DNA of 42,649 nucleotides from the NCBI GenBank assembly GCA_905250885.1, contig CAJNOQ010000682.1:1-42649 (forward strand). Direction: 5' to 3'. This DNA is from Didymodactylos carnosus (taxonomy: Eukaryota; Rotifera; Eurotatoria; Philodinida; Philodinidae). The notes below the pieces were generated by a model. That model was not told where the DNA came from. It worked only from the letters and a program-made list of their open reading frames with translations, and searched no databases. A program made the position numbers and the translations under genes. Below are positions 1 to 13,565 of this stretch, piece by piece (the first letter of the stretch is position 1; each line of letters begins with the position of its first letter).

Positions 1-44
1 AAAATGGCGCAAAAAGTTTTCCATGGAAAAATAATATTAATTTG

Positions 45-318
45 AAAACTTTTCCTAAACTTTCGGAAGTACCTCGGGCCAAAAACAGAAAATCTTCTGG
101 GTTATCGAGTGTGCTGAATACGAAAAATCACTTTTTAGCAACTCTAAACCAATTTTATTTTTTTTGTTCCGATGATATGTTTAAAAATTTTCCTTAACAG
201 TTTGGCGGTACCCCTCGCTAGGAATAAAAAATTTTCCAGGTTATCAAGTGTGCTGAATACGAAAAAGCACTTTTCTTTAACTCTAAATGAATTTTAATTT
301 TTTGTCGGTGATATGACC
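45..318. repeat. Two diverged tandem copies of a ~139-base unit
   Basis: The stretch starting ttatcgagtgtgctgaata at 102 recurs as ttatcaagtgtgctgaata at 241, an offset of 139. Similarity extends on both sides: cggaagtacctcg against cggtacccctcg upstream, and a t-rich tract ending gatgatatg or ggtgatatg downstream. The array may continue to the left, outside the window. No ORF covers it. Confidence 0.75.
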
Positions 319-950
319 ATCACGGGTAGCTAACACAGATATCCGTCAAGGGTTATCGTCAACGTGAGAAGAGGTAGAAAGCAACTTCTGACACTATTTT
401 TACCCGTTAGCGAGGAACAATCTATCCTTGGGATGCATGTTTCTAATCAGACTTCCTGTGTACTGATTGGCACGACACTGCATTGTCACTAGCCAACGCT
501 GATAGATGGCGCACATGAAATATCAGAATATTCGATATCCATGTTAACCACGCCTTTTCGCTAGTGATCTAAAGAGCGTTAAACATCTCCATTTTACCAG
601 AAGTAAATTTATATAGCATTACATGTGTGATTTTTCACTATCGCACAGAGACTCCAAGTAATCTTTCTATTCGTCATTGGCATATGATCACATGATGGAG
701 ACTTGTCAAAGCAGACGACGAAGAAAGAATGAAAAGAAAAACACAATAAATAAATTATTACGCACTGATATTATTATTATTTTCTTTATCGCTATTACAG
801 CATGAAAACAAAAAAAATAAATGAGAAAAAAATGTGATCATAACAAAACATATATTGCTACTTTTCTAAAAATATCTATTTACTGCTTCTTGATATTGTT
901 CTTTCAATTTATCGGCTTTATAACTTCAGTAGCAGCGAGTGGATGATGCG

Positions 951-957
951 TATATAA
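951..957 (+). promoter_or_regulatory. TATA-like box upstream of Unkempt
   Basis: The motif tatataa lies 67 bases before the chosen ATG at 1018, a plausible distance for a core promoter with a short 5' UTR. TATA-like strings are frequent in DNA this AT-rich, so the call rests on position only. Confidence 0.3.
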
Positions 958-1017
958 TCAATACAAAGTGTCTCTATAACGTTCTTTATTTTAATTGATT
1001 CTAATAATTTTTAATCA

Positions 1018-4000
1018 ATGACTGGAGATTCTCATCTAGCTTATCAGCAAATCATGAATTCTAGTGTAAATAATACGACGAATAACAACTATAACAATGA
1101 AAAAACAACACATTTGAAGTAAATAGGCAGTGTTTTTATGATTAGTTAGCATTTACATGTCTCGTTTGTATTTTTAGTTATCTTTCTTCTTTTCGTGTGG
1201 ACCAATGCCAGTTATTTTTACAGCACAAATGTACGCAACATCGTCCATTTACATGTTTTCATTGGCATTTTATGAATCAACGTCGACGAAGACCGTTAAG
1301 ACACAAGGATGGTACATTCTGCCATGACCCAGATTTTTATTGTGATAAATACGATGAACAAAGTGGTGTATGCTGCAATGGAGAAGAGTAAGATAAGGCT
1401 ATTTGTTTGCTACAAAAAATTCTAGTATGACTATTGTTTTATTGTAGGTGTCAATTTCTTCATCGTAATGCAGGTGATACGGAAAAACGCTACCATTTAC
1501 GGTATCTAAAAACGGCTATCTGTACACATGAAACTGATTCGAAAGGCCATTGTCTCAAAAATGGACCACACTGCTCTTATGCCCATGGTTTATCTGACTC
1601 AAGACAGCCAGTATTTGATATAAGAGAAGTACAAAATACTGAGCTAGCGTTAGAGAGATTGTCAAGACTATCAATTAGTCTAGAAAATGAACGAGCTCTC
1701 AATGATGATCCAAAATGGAGTGGTAACAGAAAACATTTTTGTTTATTTAAAATTACAATTTCATGTTTTTCTATTCAAGATTCACAATATGTTTTGGCTA
1801 ATTATAAAACGGAATCTTGTAAACGACCGCCACGATTATGTCGACAAGGTTATGCTTGTCCACAATATCATAATCCGAGAGACAGACGAAGAAATCCGTC
1901 TATTTTTAAATACAAGTGAAAGAAATACACATTTAGTAATAGTGTAATATAGAGTGATAAATGTTTTTCCCTTTTGTCAATTAGATCAACTCCTTGTCCT
2001 CATGTGAAACAAAGCGATGAATGGATGGATCCCACCGCCTGTGAGTCGGGAGACAACTGTAAATATTGTCATACGAGAACAGAACAGCAATTTCATCCCG
2101 AAGTATGTCTTGCTTGTTAATCGAAACTAATTATCTAAAGAAATATATCACTTATTAGATTTATAAATCAACAAAGTGCAATGATGTTTCTGTAACCGGT
2201 TATTGTCCACGAGGACCATTTTGTGCATTTGCTCATATAGAACGTAGGTCGTAATAATTAACTAATTACGTCGAATTTCATTATGTTTTATTTCTTGCAG
2301 AGGAGCTAAAATCTTATCGTGATTTTGATCATTTTACCAGTGAATTGCCATTATCGTCTTTCATACCAATACCAGAAGAAAAAGAAGTTGGCATTATAAT
2401 GGTACGTGCTTTGCGAAATTGCGCCTTTTTATTTGACCTTAGTAGAGATGTATTCATATTGATTTTTTAGAATTCTCCAATAAGGACACAAAAGAAATCA
2501 TCACAAGCATCCGTATTTGAAGTTGGATCTTATCCGGGTACAAATGTAAAAACATTCGATCAAATAGCAACATCTGGAAATGTACCGTTTTCGTTAGATT
2601 TTATTATTGAAACTATTATTATCGTTTTTTTAGCTATTCCAAAACGATAGTTCATTTAGTGGTAGTAATACATTCAATCAAGAACAAGAGCACCAACACG
2701 TGGGTATTGATAATAGAAATCGTTCGCCAATTACACCGTTATTCTCGGAGTTTCACTCGATTTCATCCCCAATGTCTATTCATTCAAATCATCCATTGCC
2801 GCCTCCTCCATCCTTGATCAACGATTCATCAGTAAATTTACAGTTCAATAATGCGAGTCTTGCAGCGGCATTACAAGCAGTTACCACTAGTCATTTTAGT
2901 CAATCTTATCCACCCTTATCTTTACTTTCATTCCCACAAACAACCCATCAGCAACAACAACAACAACAACAACAAAATTCAGCTGCAACCAATTTTATAA
3001 CGTCAATACAAGCTCATCTTCATTCGGTTGAAACTCCCTCATCACTATCATCTTTTATTAGTAGCGGTCGAAGTCTTCCGAATACTTCCTATTTTGACGA
3101 TGAAGACGATGATTTATATCATACTGATACTTCACCGTTACGTTTTGGCAGCTATCAATCTAGTGTTGCACCAACAACGACAGATGTTAAAAATTTAATT
3201 GGATTATCATTGAAAACAATTGGTATTGATAATATTGATGTAGATGAGGTTGATTTTGATAAAGCATCGAACAACAATGATGTATTACTTGACGACACGG
3301 ATAATTTCGATACAAATGTTCATACATCGACGACGACTACTTCACCAATACCAGCTACCTCTTCCACAATAAAAACATCTTTGACTACTAGTCGAACAAC
3401 ATTACCTGTAAATATACCAAATTCATATCAAGCATCTTATGTACATTTTTCACAATCTCCATCAAAATCACCATTTGATCTACTTTCATCGACAAAGCAA
3501 CAACAACAGGATCGAACATTAGAATCGGTAAGAAATAATCTACAGCTTTTAAAATTTATATATTCTTTTATTTTACAAAAGATCTCTTTTACTGGCACTG
3601 TTTTATCTTCACACTATTTCAATTTAGTATGGTTTTTATTTTAGCCAATCGATAACATTTTTCCTGAACCTTCCACTACAGGTAGTGGAGGTCATTCGGG
3701 AAGCTACACAATGTCGGGATTCAATCATGATATACCTAGTACTCTACATCAACAGCAACAACGATCAACTTCACCGCAACCAATTTATAATCGTTTGAAT
3801 AGCAGCAACGGAGCCATTTCATCCTCTTCGTCATCTTCCACACCATATCAGAATGAAATTGATATTATGCGTAATCGTGTACTGCAAATGCAAGTTATGG
3901 CAATTACACAGAAAGAAGTATGCAACACTGTTTATAAAAATAAGCATCATAAATGTTTGTTTTCTTCTTCTAGGCTTCTGATCATTGGCGAAGAGAAGCA

Positions 4001-4492
4001 GAAGATAAGCACCGCATAGCTGTACAGTTAGAACAAGAAAAAAATCGTGCAATTCAACAACGCGATGATGTGAGAGAGAATATCTTTTCACATGGAAACT
4101 TACTATCATCATAATTTTTGTCTAGGCATTACATCAGATTGATACAATGCGTCATTTACTGACGCAAAATACACGTTTATTACCTAGTGACAGTGATTTA
4201 ATGTCTTTACCATTAGACGATGTGAGATCGTTACAGTCACGTTTGAAACAAGAGTTGACAAAAATAGCTTTAGTAAGTTTAGAACAGAATGTCTGCATTT
4301 TCAATCCATTTTTATGCATATAGCACATTTTATTTTTTACTTATTATGAAGGTTGAACGAGCAAAATCAAATAATAATGTTCCTGAAAATTCAAATATAA
4401 CTTCGTCAACTACTCAAACTCAGCCAGTTTCATCAAATCAAAGAAATAACAATGGTAAAAATCCAGTGTTATTACAGTCGTCAAAGCAATAA
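1018..4492 (+). CDS. unk: Unkempt-like CCCH zinc-finger RNA-binding protein
   Basis: Thirteen exons: 1018-1118, 1178-1387, 1448-1722, 1780-1915, 1985-2102, 2159-2243, 2301-2401, 2471-2581, 2634-3527, 3645-3917, 3974-4069, 4126-4272, 4352-4492; 895 residues (human UNK is about 810). The family binds mRNA through CCCH fingers and represses translation in the cytoplasm. Six CCCH fingers are visible at roughly residues 44-64, 91-109, 128-148, 209-226, 245-271 and 287-307, with family hallmarks such as QHKCTQHRPFTCFHWHF, RYHLRY, PPRLCRQGYACP and HTRTEQQFHPE. A long Ser/Thr/Gln-rich low-complexity region follows (exon 9, with a run of Gln codons near 2950-2977). A short coiled coil lies at about 755-850 (exons 10-12), also typical of UNK. 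The protein then ends in a Ser/Asn-rich tail with no C-terminal RING. The ATG at 1018 was chosen because it opens exon 1 and leads in phase into the NYLSSFR segment that matches the family N-terminus. The family assignment is secure; exon 1 and exon 13 are the least certain exons. Confidence 0.93.
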
Positions 4493-5950
4493 TGGTGATC
4501 GATTGATTGATTAACGAATGTTGCAAACTCTTTTATATACAGCGATATCATACAAAGACATATAGAAATAGCAGTTACATTCTTTAAAATTATTTTTCGC
4601 TTTTTTTCAAGCACATTTTATATATACTATGCTTTTAATAATATCTTTTTTTCTTCGTTGAATTAGGCTAATGTTTTGTTTCGCTCGACTTTTCAGCTTT
4701 AACTAGATATAGAAGAAAGAGAGAACAGTGAAAACTGTTGTTAAGTGTTTATATATATATTTGTGTGTGTGTGTGTGGTTTGCTTTTTTTTCACAGATAT
4801 GTACAGTCTGACATTGTTTTGGAGAAGACACACTGAAAGACAGGATTGTGTTTTTTTGTTTGTTTTTACGTTGAGTGTATGTGTGTGATATGAATGAAGA
4901 GTGTAGGCTAGTGTGTACATACAGATGAATTTTGTCTTCTTTTTTTTGTGCTTTTTTATACTCGTTCTGGAAGTGTTTGTGGCTGAAAACGAAACATAAA
5001 ATTTTGCTTATCCATCTTGTAATTTCTTTTCTTTTCTTTTGTGCATTTGATAAAGCGATCGGGTGCACATGTAGAACAAGATTAAAAAGTACAGAGTAGA
5101 CTCACTTTTTATCTTGATTATTTATTTCTTAAGCCACTGCTCATCAGCCTGTAATTTCTTCAAATTTTGTCACAAATCTTTGTTTTTATCAAGATATGGG
5201 GTGTTTTTTTGAGAGAAATCGGACGATTTGTTTTTCAAGAAGGGTATAGAAGGGAAGTATTATTTTTCTAATGTCAGACGGTTTGTTCAAACCAATCAGT
5301 TCTTTGCATTTTATTTAGATTAGTGTAGATTGTTTGAAGTTATTCTGTAACTACTTTTCTTCCCAGAAAGAGTTTATAAAAAAAGTTAACATAGAAAAAT
5401 CTAAACTGTTGTTATGGATCTGTTTATGGACTAAAACGTTTATTTAATTCTATTCTCTAGGTATCTTAGGCCGTTAAGACCAAAAATGATTAAAAAGTGT
5501 GTTTAATACAAAATATACTACTTCTTAATAGATAGGAGAAGAAAGAGATAATTTTGAATTTGAGTGTTTGTATTTGATTATTACACGTAATTTTATTTTG
5601 TGTTTGTTCGTAGGTTAAATATATTTATTACTTAGGAAATTCTATTTCTACATTTCATAGATACTGTACGTTTTACTTTTCTTTACGATTGTTTTTTTTC
5701 GTTAGACTATGTATATGACAAGAGAGTGCTCGTTGTAAGCAAGTTTTTTATGTGAAATATGTAACTATCCATTGATCTTTTTTCTTTTTTACCGTTAAAT
5801 TATTATTATATCTATATGAATATACCTAACTTAACAAAAAGAACTTTAAAAAAAATGTAAATTTGAACTATTTGTGTCTCTACAACATCTTCTACTCAAA
5901 AAGTTGTTCGCACAATGCAGTCTAATAATAATGATAATTCATCGTTTTAG
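4493..5950. other. Unkempt 3' UTR and intergenic stretch
   Basis: T-rich sequence with a small TG repeat near 4763-4778 and no supported ORF. A minus-strand open frame at 4703-5068 is low-complexity and looks spurious. No AATAAA was seen; ATTAAA variants at about 5081 and 5489 are possible poly(A) signals. No Cys-rich exon that could supply a RING to Unkempt was found. The bases before 5951 read ttcatcgttttag, so they could end an intron that carries an untranslated first exon of the next gene. Confidence 0.5.
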
Positions 5951-7750
5951 ATGGATCATCGATCATATGCAGGAATCGATGCCATTACCAATGTTTGCAC
6001 TAAACTTTATCCAGATCAAACAAATCCTCTACAAGCGACAACTGTTGTGAAATATTGGTATGCATTTTTCCAAACAAATTCGATGTAACACTATTTCATT
6101 CTGTAAATCTCAAGGCTTGGTGGTCAAGAACCGCTCGATTACATAAGCATTTATCATAATACTGGAAATGAAACCTCACCACCTCATTGGCATTATATTA
6201 CATTTGGCTTAACGGATTTACATGGTGACGGACGTGTTCATAAGTAAGAATCATCTTCAGTACTATTGTCGAATACATGTCAGATAATTTCTTCTTTCGA
6301 TTCTAGGCCATCAGTTAAAGGTGAAAATGATACATCATCACCGAGTGGTTATGGATTTGAATTGACATTTCGTTTAAAAAAAATGCCTGAGAACACGAAT
6401 GTAAATGATATTCCTTATTGGCCCGCCACAATGCTTCAATACTTAGCTAAATGTATGAAGAGAGAGAAAGAAAAACAATATTAATACAATAATAGTATAC
6501 TTATTTCAAAACAAGAAAATCTATCATATATTTTAGATATATTTGCAACAGGAAACTCTTTTGCTGCTGGTCATCACATTCCATTTTCGCATATTTTACC
6601 AAATATCTATTCTAATGGAGATAATAAATTGAAGACAAAAATTCAAGATTTAATTATTACACAAGATAAAGAATTGAAAAAATTTATAACACAAAATGGG
6701 TCTATTGAATTTCTACAAGTATGACTTAATCATTGTTGTTGTTATATTTTTAATTCGATTTATTTTTTCAGATAGTCGGTTGTTTTGAATGTGAATTAAC
6801 TGCAGCACAAGACTTCTCTGGCTCGAAAATTATTGAACTTTTAAGTTCTAATCGAAAGTAAGCAACATAAAATAAAATATAAATAACGCTTCTTGAGAAT
6901 CATTTCGCTTAACTGAATGACATTAATCATCGTTTCTTATCTCTCCTTGACAATTTTATATTTCCTTGTTCATAATTTAGAAGTGGTGGTTCCCTATTGG
7001 TTACCGACATGACAAGAGAAGAATCGATATTTGAATTAATTCCATCCGCTAGACAAACAATTACAAATGCTATTCAGAAAGAGGGTTCACATTTAGGTCG
7101 TGCATTGGCTCGATGTAGCTGGTCCGTTGAGTATGTCTATCTATATCATTAACTTCAAAATATATGTATTGATAAAAATATTCTTCTATTTGCTTAGAGC
7201 ATCATCAATGCCAAATATAAATGATTCACAAACACGATTCGTTCCTTGTCCAATGATACAGTTATCATTTGATTTGGATGCAGCAAAAATGTTTTTAAAA
7301 ATACTAAAGTTAGTGTTTTTAATGATATAGATTAGATGAAACAATAGTAAATGTTTTTGTTGTTTTATTTTTCTAGTACACGATTAAAACGTGGCAAATT
7401 TTTTATATTTGATTCACCACTTAATCAAACAATATGTTTAATGCCAATTAGTTGTACAAATCCGGGTATTGTTGTTGATTCGTTAAGACCGATCATGGTG
7501 TCAGTATACGAAGCACAAATCATGTTAATGCCAGAAGCAATTGATTCATGTTTAGATCAAATGGATCATATTATTAATATTCAAGTATGTTATACAATAG
7601 ACACTTCGAATAATAAATCGTATCAAATCGGATTCATTTTTGTTTTAGAGCGAACAATCATTGCCACTTACGTATGAAATTCCAATTCAAACATGTAAAA
7701 TGAAAATTTGTCTGATCACAAGTGCTGACTTTGCTACAGTTCCAGAATGA
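5951..7750 (+). CDS. sufu: Suppressor of fused homolog
   Basis: Nine exons: 5951-6057, 6115-6243, 6307-6452, 6537-6718, 6772-6857, 6981-7130, 7198-7308, 7377-7584, 7649-7750; 406 residues against 484 in human. SUFU binds GLI/Ci transcription factors and holds them inactive in Hedgehog signalling. The N-terminal SUFU domain is clear: KLYPDQTNPLQATTVVKYW, LDYISIYHN, PPHWHYITFGLTDLHGDGRVH and SGYGFELTFRLK, including the Tyr and Asp of HWHYI...LTDL that lie in the GLI-binding groove in human SUFU. Further matches are QIVGCFECELTAAQ, LLVTDMTREESIFEL and a C-terminal domain ending LPLTYEIP...KMKICLI. The linker between the two domains is much shorter than in vertebrates. The upstream ATG at 5915 is closed by an in-frame TAG just before 5951, so 5951 is the start. 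AATAAA begins three bases after the stop codon. Confidence 0.95.
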
Positions 7751-8506
7751 ACAAATAAATGTGTGTTTTTATTTCTAGTTGATATTTACTAGCCAGATGC
7801 TTTTTTTCTTTATCCGTCCATATACTATTTTAAATTTTACTCAATATACTTTCCAATTTTTTATTTTTTATAGGAGAAAATATTGACATGCTGTAGGAAA
7901 ATAAGAATTATTATAAAAATTTCAAATTTTTTAAAGAGTTCTCACGTGGTTGCATAAAATAAAAATTATTTTTAACTTGTTTTGAAGTGGGGTATTCCTC
8001 TGAATAATATCGTGATAATGACGGATACTGATGTCTGGCTAGATTTCACAACAAGGACCTTATGCATTTCTTCGTATTTCCTTCTTCCTATTCCTTCAGA
8101 ATCGAAAGCCAATTTGTAGCAAATGTTTTCGGAAATTGTTCGATGTGTCATTCGTAATAGAGACCATACTTTCTAATCTAGAATAAGGGTTTACATATTT
8201 TTATTATAAAAGCTGGAATTATCCTCTTTTAAAAATATTCTACATTAGAAAGGGTATTTCTTTAAGTCTTACAGACGCACATATTTTGTAAGTGTACGCA
8301 CTGCTTTTAGAAGAAAATTTTCTTAGGTGTGGATCTTAAAACTTCGTCCAACGTTTTTGAAGTATGAAGGGAAATAAGAAATCCATGTGATCTTCCCTGG
8401 GAAATGTGGCTATAAATGACGAAATGGCTTTTTTATGCGAAAATGCTGTAACAAGTGGTCTTACTCATCCTCTCTTGGGTGATAGACACAAAAACTAAAT
8501 TTCGAT
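7751..8506. other. Intergenic stretch after sufu
   Basis: After the poly(A) signal the sequence is AT-rich with frequent stops in all frames. I see no gene, RNA or clear repeat. Confidence 0.5.
7754..7759 (+). promoter_or_regulatory. Poly(A) signal of sufu, almost touching the stop codon
   Basis: AATAAA begins three bases after the TGA at 7748-7750. If it is used, the 3' UTR would be only about 20-30 bases. A TG/T-rich stretch follows (gtgtgtttttatttc), which fits a downstream element. Confidence 0.65.
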
Positions 8507-8757
8507 GTGAAAAGAATCTTAGGAAACACTCTTAAAATGATTATACACGATCACGATGATTTATTACAATGGAAAAACCGAATTCTAACAAGCTTCCAAC
8601 AACTGATAAATTTGCTGCAGATAGTAACTAAAGTACCACCGAGTACACTTGAATTACTTTACAAATATTATGTTGTTATCAGCGCTCAACAATATGAACT
8701 TAAACAAGATTCAACAACACTTAAAAATCTGACAAAACTAACACAAAGTATAAACTA
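8507..8757 (+). pseudogene. ORF fragment interrupted by a MITE
   Basis: An open frame of about 84 codons runs from the ATG at 8507 (MKRILGNTLKMII...) to the left end of the Tc1/mariner-type element at 8758; beyond that the frame continues only in element sequence. It contains a hydrophilic helical stretch (LLQWKNRILTSFQQLINLLQ) and a Tyr-rich part (LLYKYYVVISAQQYELKQ). I do not recognise a family. It may be a gene remnant broken by the insertion, an exon of an unannotated gene, or chance. No splice-linked neighbours were found. Confidence 0.25.
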
Positions 8758-8991
8758 CTCTGAAAAAAAAAGGTACGATACGGAACTTAAAGGGATTTCG
8801 TGCACACTACGGAACTTAAAGAGGTTTCAAGAATTGAAACCATTTCTAAACCCTTTTAAAGGTTTCGTACGAAATCTACGAAACCTTAAAAAAGTTTCCT
8901 AGATCCTTGATAAATCTTTTTCGTACATTCCTACGAAACCTAAAAAGGGTTTAGAAATGGTTTCAATTCTCGAAACCTTTTTTTTTCAGTG
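8758..8991. mobile_element. Tc1/mariner-type MITE (234 bp)
   Basis: The ends form inverted repeats: left ctctg, nine A, ggt; right, reversed, cactg, nine A, ggt. Both ends are flanked by TA (8756-8757 and 8992-8993), the target duplication typical of Tc1/mariner elements. Inside, 8823-8868 and about 8930-8977 form a second, longer inverted repeat (ggtttcaagaattgaaacc against ggtttcgagaattgaaacc). Two direct copies of tacggaacttaaag also occur near 8778 and 8808. It has no coding capacity, so it would be non-autonomous. Confidence 0.7.
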
Positions 8992-8994
8992 TAG

Positions 8995-10700
8995 ATTATA
9001 ATTGCGCTATGCACAAATTGCGATGTCGACAGACTCTGTCTCTAACTGAACATACTGCTCCAAGCAGACTCCATCGGTAGGTGCTGAGCTTTGCATTTTT
9101 GCTTTGAACTGCTTGATAAAAGAACAATGAAGGAAAGTTGAACAAGAGAGACTCTGACTAAGTGGTGATGAACAAAAAATAACAATAATAATCTAACTCC
9201 AACAGCCATTTTTTTGCTCACTTATGGAGCTTATACTGCCGAGTTTGGATCTTTAATTGAGTAAAGAACGTGCAATGATCAATTTTCAGTTTCCCCGTAG
9301 AACACTGTCGCTTTTTCAAATTTCTCTACGATGAGTAGTTTGCTAGATCATGGCGTCCTCTTGTCCCAAAAAAAGGTCGTAAAGAAAAACGAAAAATTAA
9401 AATTCCCAGCATAAATGTTAAATGTCTGTCGACATAAATAGAAAACTGTTGGTAAAGAAGTGTAAGATGTAATATCAATTCAGTTCATAACAAAAGCTAT
9501 AGTGGAAAAACATATAAGAAACACAAAACATAAAATTTAAGACTGATATTAGTCTTTAGAGATCGATCGGTAGCTGTTAACGACCCACGAACCAACCGTT
9601 AGGGATGAAGTATGTAGAGAAACATATACATTCGAATCAATACGTACGCACTCATTTATGATTCCTCGCAAGCTTCAACATTGCAGTTATCTTTAATAGT
9701 ACAAAAATAACGCGTTTTTCATCGTATTTTTCTCGACACAAGGTCATTCAAGAAATATTTTTTGATTCATTCCAGTTCAATCGAAGTCCATGGATGATTC
9801 AATAAAAGTTTCAATCCAGTCTATATGAAGTTCTGCTATACAGTGTATTATGTTAGTAATACATTATTACTCCATATATGTACAAATTTATAGAAAAAAT
9901 TTTAAATATTTTTGATCTCAAAAGAAATCAAATCTGAAACTTTGGCGTTAGAATGATTAGTCAGTCTATTAAACGCATTTTGAGATAAAAGATAATAATA
10001 CTTTATTGATTTTTAAAAATTAAACTAAACTGGTTAAAATTTTAAATTAGCATTTTGAATAAATGTACTAGATGAAGATAAATTTCAAGTACATCAATCG
10101 AAAAAGCATGAAAAATTGAATAATACGAATGTAGTTACAAGTTACTATGAGTGTTATTTTAACTGTTTTTCTAGCATATACGAAGAAAATTGAATTCATA
10201 ATATCCTAACCAAAGATTGTTCAGAGATGAAAGGAATATCATTTTTGTAGAAAAAAATACACTCTTTCAGAATATATACGTTTAATTAATTTAGAATGAG
10301 AAATGGCAGTAGAATTTTGAATTTTAGAAATCTTCGCCAAAGAGTTTGTCTAGAAAATTTTTGAAAACTGTTAAAATACATTAATCATAACTTGTAAATA
10401 CATTCCTCTTATTCCATCTTTTTTTTTTTAAAAAACAAAACTGCGCATAAAAAAAGTAATGATCATCATGAAAGTGTACGATAAAAATTGGTGAAATGAT
10501 CAACATCGTTCAAATCCAAAAAGTTTGATTATGTTGAAAAATAAATAACTAACGTATATCACGTGCAGCACTATTGATGGAACGATCTTAAATAACGCAA
10601 TATATCTTCTATATATACAATAACACATTGTCTAAATCAATAGAATATTCCGAATAAGTTCTTTTTGTTAACGACATACGATTGACGATTATTTATAGTA
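8995..10700. other. Intergenic stretch
   Basis: AT-rich sequence without a supported ORF, RNA gene or repeat. It separates the MITE from the 3' end of the minus-strand coiled-coil gene, whose 3' UTR lies at the right edge (just below 10701). Confidence 0.5.
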
Positions 10701-13565
10701 TTATGTCATATTTCGTCCACTTTGAGATTGCACAGTGAAATTTGAATTAAATGATTCGTCATTTTTATTCTAAAAATAAATTAAACGAGACTAATTTAAT
10801 TATTTCCATTTTTGTAAAATCATATACTTTACATTAGAAAAAGCTTGTCAAAAAGATATAGTTCAATTTTACTTACATCCGATGAATATCTATTTGAATC
10901 ATTTAATTGTATTTTCGTATTTAACATTGATGTTGATGGTGTTGAGCGTGATTGTTGTCGTAAACGAATATTATCATCTCTTAAATCAGTAATACGTTCT
11001 TGTAAATGTCGAATAAGAGTCTCTTGATCAGGTTCAACAGATTCAAATTTCACCTATATAAAATATTTACACATAGAGAAACAAAAGAAAATAAATGAAT
11101 AAATTCGTTTTTTTTTTGTCACTTTTTTTGGCTCAATAAACGATGAAGGTCGATGATCATTTGTCTCATTTAATGAACGTGGTTCACTGCTATTGTTGCT
11201 TAGTGTTAATCGTTGTTTTGTTAGACTATAAAATAAAAGAAATAAATAAATGAACTTTTTTATTGTATAATTTTTCTTTTCTTCTCCTTACCGTTCCAGT
11301 TCATTTTCTATGTGTTTTTCAAGTTTTTGCACTAAATTATCAATTGTATCATTTTGTTTTGATGTCAATTGATATTGTAAATTTCGCATTTTTTGCTCAT
11401 CAATATTAGCAAGACGATCAACATCACGAAAGTAATACGAATCACTATTTTCCTATATGTAAAAAACAATTTAGTTTTTTAGAAACATAAAATTCATTCC
11501 TATTCTTTATACCTTTGTTTTTGAATTGTAACCACTATTTTCATATCGTTTTGATAATTTCTCCTTGTCTACTGAATGATAGTTTCGATTATCATTGGCA
11601 TAATGAGATGTCTAAACAAAAACAAGTTGTATACGCCATAGTATTAAATTTTATATTAAAAACAAAATAAAAACAATGATAAAAATATACTTTGTCTGAA
11701 AAGGCATTTGCTTTTCTTAAAAATTTTGATTTTGTTTCTAATTGAATTCTTTGTTCTAAAATATACTGATTAACATCATCGACAGTGTCTTGTAAAATTT
11801 TCTACAAAAACAAAAAAAGAAAAGACAATTAATCTGTTCACTATAATTTACATAAGATAGAGTAGTACTTACTAGTGCACATCTTGAGGGAACTCTTGTA
11901 ACAACAGACTCTTCATCATAAGTATATGAGGAGATGCTACTAAAAACACAAAACAGAACAATGAATTTATATAGTCTATTTTAGTATACTTCTTACGGTA
12001 TTGTTGCATGAAGATGTGATGAACTATCCATGGAAATGAGTAATTTTTTAATAATATCATGTAATAATCGTACACACATTTTTTCATATGTTATCATATT
12101 GATAAATAATTCATTTTGTTTTATTGATGTATCCGCATTTGATATTGAAACATTTTGAAGATTTTCTTCTAATTCTTTTACACGTAATTGTAATTGACTA
12201 AGATCTTCATCTTTTTTCTAAAAATAAAATTTAATTATAGAATTATTTTTTTTACAATAGTTTTTTTATTTAAAATGAAATATACCATTTGTAATTGTGT
12301 ACGTAAATGATTTACTTCTTCTTGATATTCTTTTCGACACAATTCTTTAGTATTAAATACCGCATTGATTCGTTCATGTGCACTCTCTTTTAACATAATT
12401 TGTGTTTCACTTAATCTCTATATAATAAATAGAAAATGTTGTATGTTGATTAAAACATCTAAGATTGATTAATCAATTACATACCGTTTGTAAATCGTAT
12501 AATTTTTGTTGCAATTTATTATTTCTATCTTGTTCTAATTTTAATTCATGTTGTATATCTTTAATTGCATGAGCTTTTTCTTCTTCAAATCGACATCTCT
12601 CATTGGCTATTACGGTATCTCGATGTTCATTCCATACTTGTCTTTCACGTTGTAATCGATCTTCCACCTGTGCAAAGTGTGAAGAAAATCTCGAACAATA
12701 AATAGCAATAGAGGATGTTCTATATTTACCTGTGCAATCTCATTTTTGTGAGTAGCTGTAAGTGCAATGATGTCATTGTCTCGCTGAAATATTAATGCTT
12801 TCAATTTTGCTAATTCTCGATCTTTAGCCTGAAATTATAAGAAATAACACAGTCGATGAGAAACAAACCGATCTCTAAGGATCTAGCATAAAGATGTAGC
12901 AACTAAAATATGGAATTGATCTGTAAAATTATCTAATGAAAATTTGTTGAGTCTAGGTCATATGAAAAAGCTGTTATTAAAAGTTACTATACAGTATAAC
13001 TTTTCAATTAGTTAGACGATCCCAAGGAAGATTGAACACCAATTTGAGAAAGTAATTTTGGCATGAATGCCTTCCTAGTTTAGCCGCTTATATCGAAATA
13101 AATAAGTTTTTTTCATATGCGTGGTAAATTATTTGAGCACTTCATCACTTACTACATTATTCCAGTGTGTATGTGATATGGTGCCATATCGTGGATATTG
13201 AACCTTAAACAAAGAGATACATATATATTTCTTGTTTTTAACTAATGTCTAGAAAAGAATATGACTTACATTTTCACCATCATTGAGACAGCGATTTTCA
13301 TTGACAACTTTTAAGGGCAGAGAATGTTTTTGATTGTGTGATAAAACTTGATTCCTATATGACAAAAATGTTAAAATATTTATATCTTACAAACGCATAG
13401 AACAACAGTTCTCAACAACCTTAGAGCATGAATTGTCTCATCTTTTCGTTTGACTTCTGTTTCTAAATTATTACATTTTTGTTCAAAAGAACGATATGCA
13501 GTTAATAAATCTTCATTTTGCGATGATAGATAATCGCATAAGTGTCGTTGTGAAATATCGACCAT
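10701..13565 (-). CDS. Coiled-coil protein of unknown family
   Basis: Fourteen exons in transcript order: 13565-13420, 13354-13270, 13203-13153, 12828-12730, 12667-12485, 12417-12286, 12217-11997, 11939-11873, 11801-11691, 11611-11513, 11452-11292, 11225-11123, 11053-10877, 10769-10701; 567 residues. All junctions keep the frame, with introns mostly 60-80 bases and one of 324. The product is hydrophilic, with no signal peptide or membrane segment. Heptad-rich helices occupy about residues 10-48, 95-280, 330-370 and 410-450, and a short one near residue 495 reads LIRHLQERITDLRDDNIRLRQQ. The tail is Ser/Asn-rich. Such architecture is common in centrosomal, ciliary and cytoskeletal scaffolds, but I do not recognise the family. 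The weakest points are the donors gttgtt after exon 1 and gtgaca after exon 12, and the start: an acceptor-like tag sits just before the ATG, so an upstream exon is possible. Confidence 0.72.

Larger units (their letters stand above)
1..1017. other. Non-coding 5' flank
   Basis: No supported gene. The first ~320 bases hold two copies of a tandem repeat, listed separately. A short inverted pair (cacgggtagctaac near 318 and tacccgttagcg near 401) could form a weak hairpin. The rest, to the Unkempt start codon, is AT-rich and contains the likely promoter and 5' UTR of that gene. Confidence 0.6.
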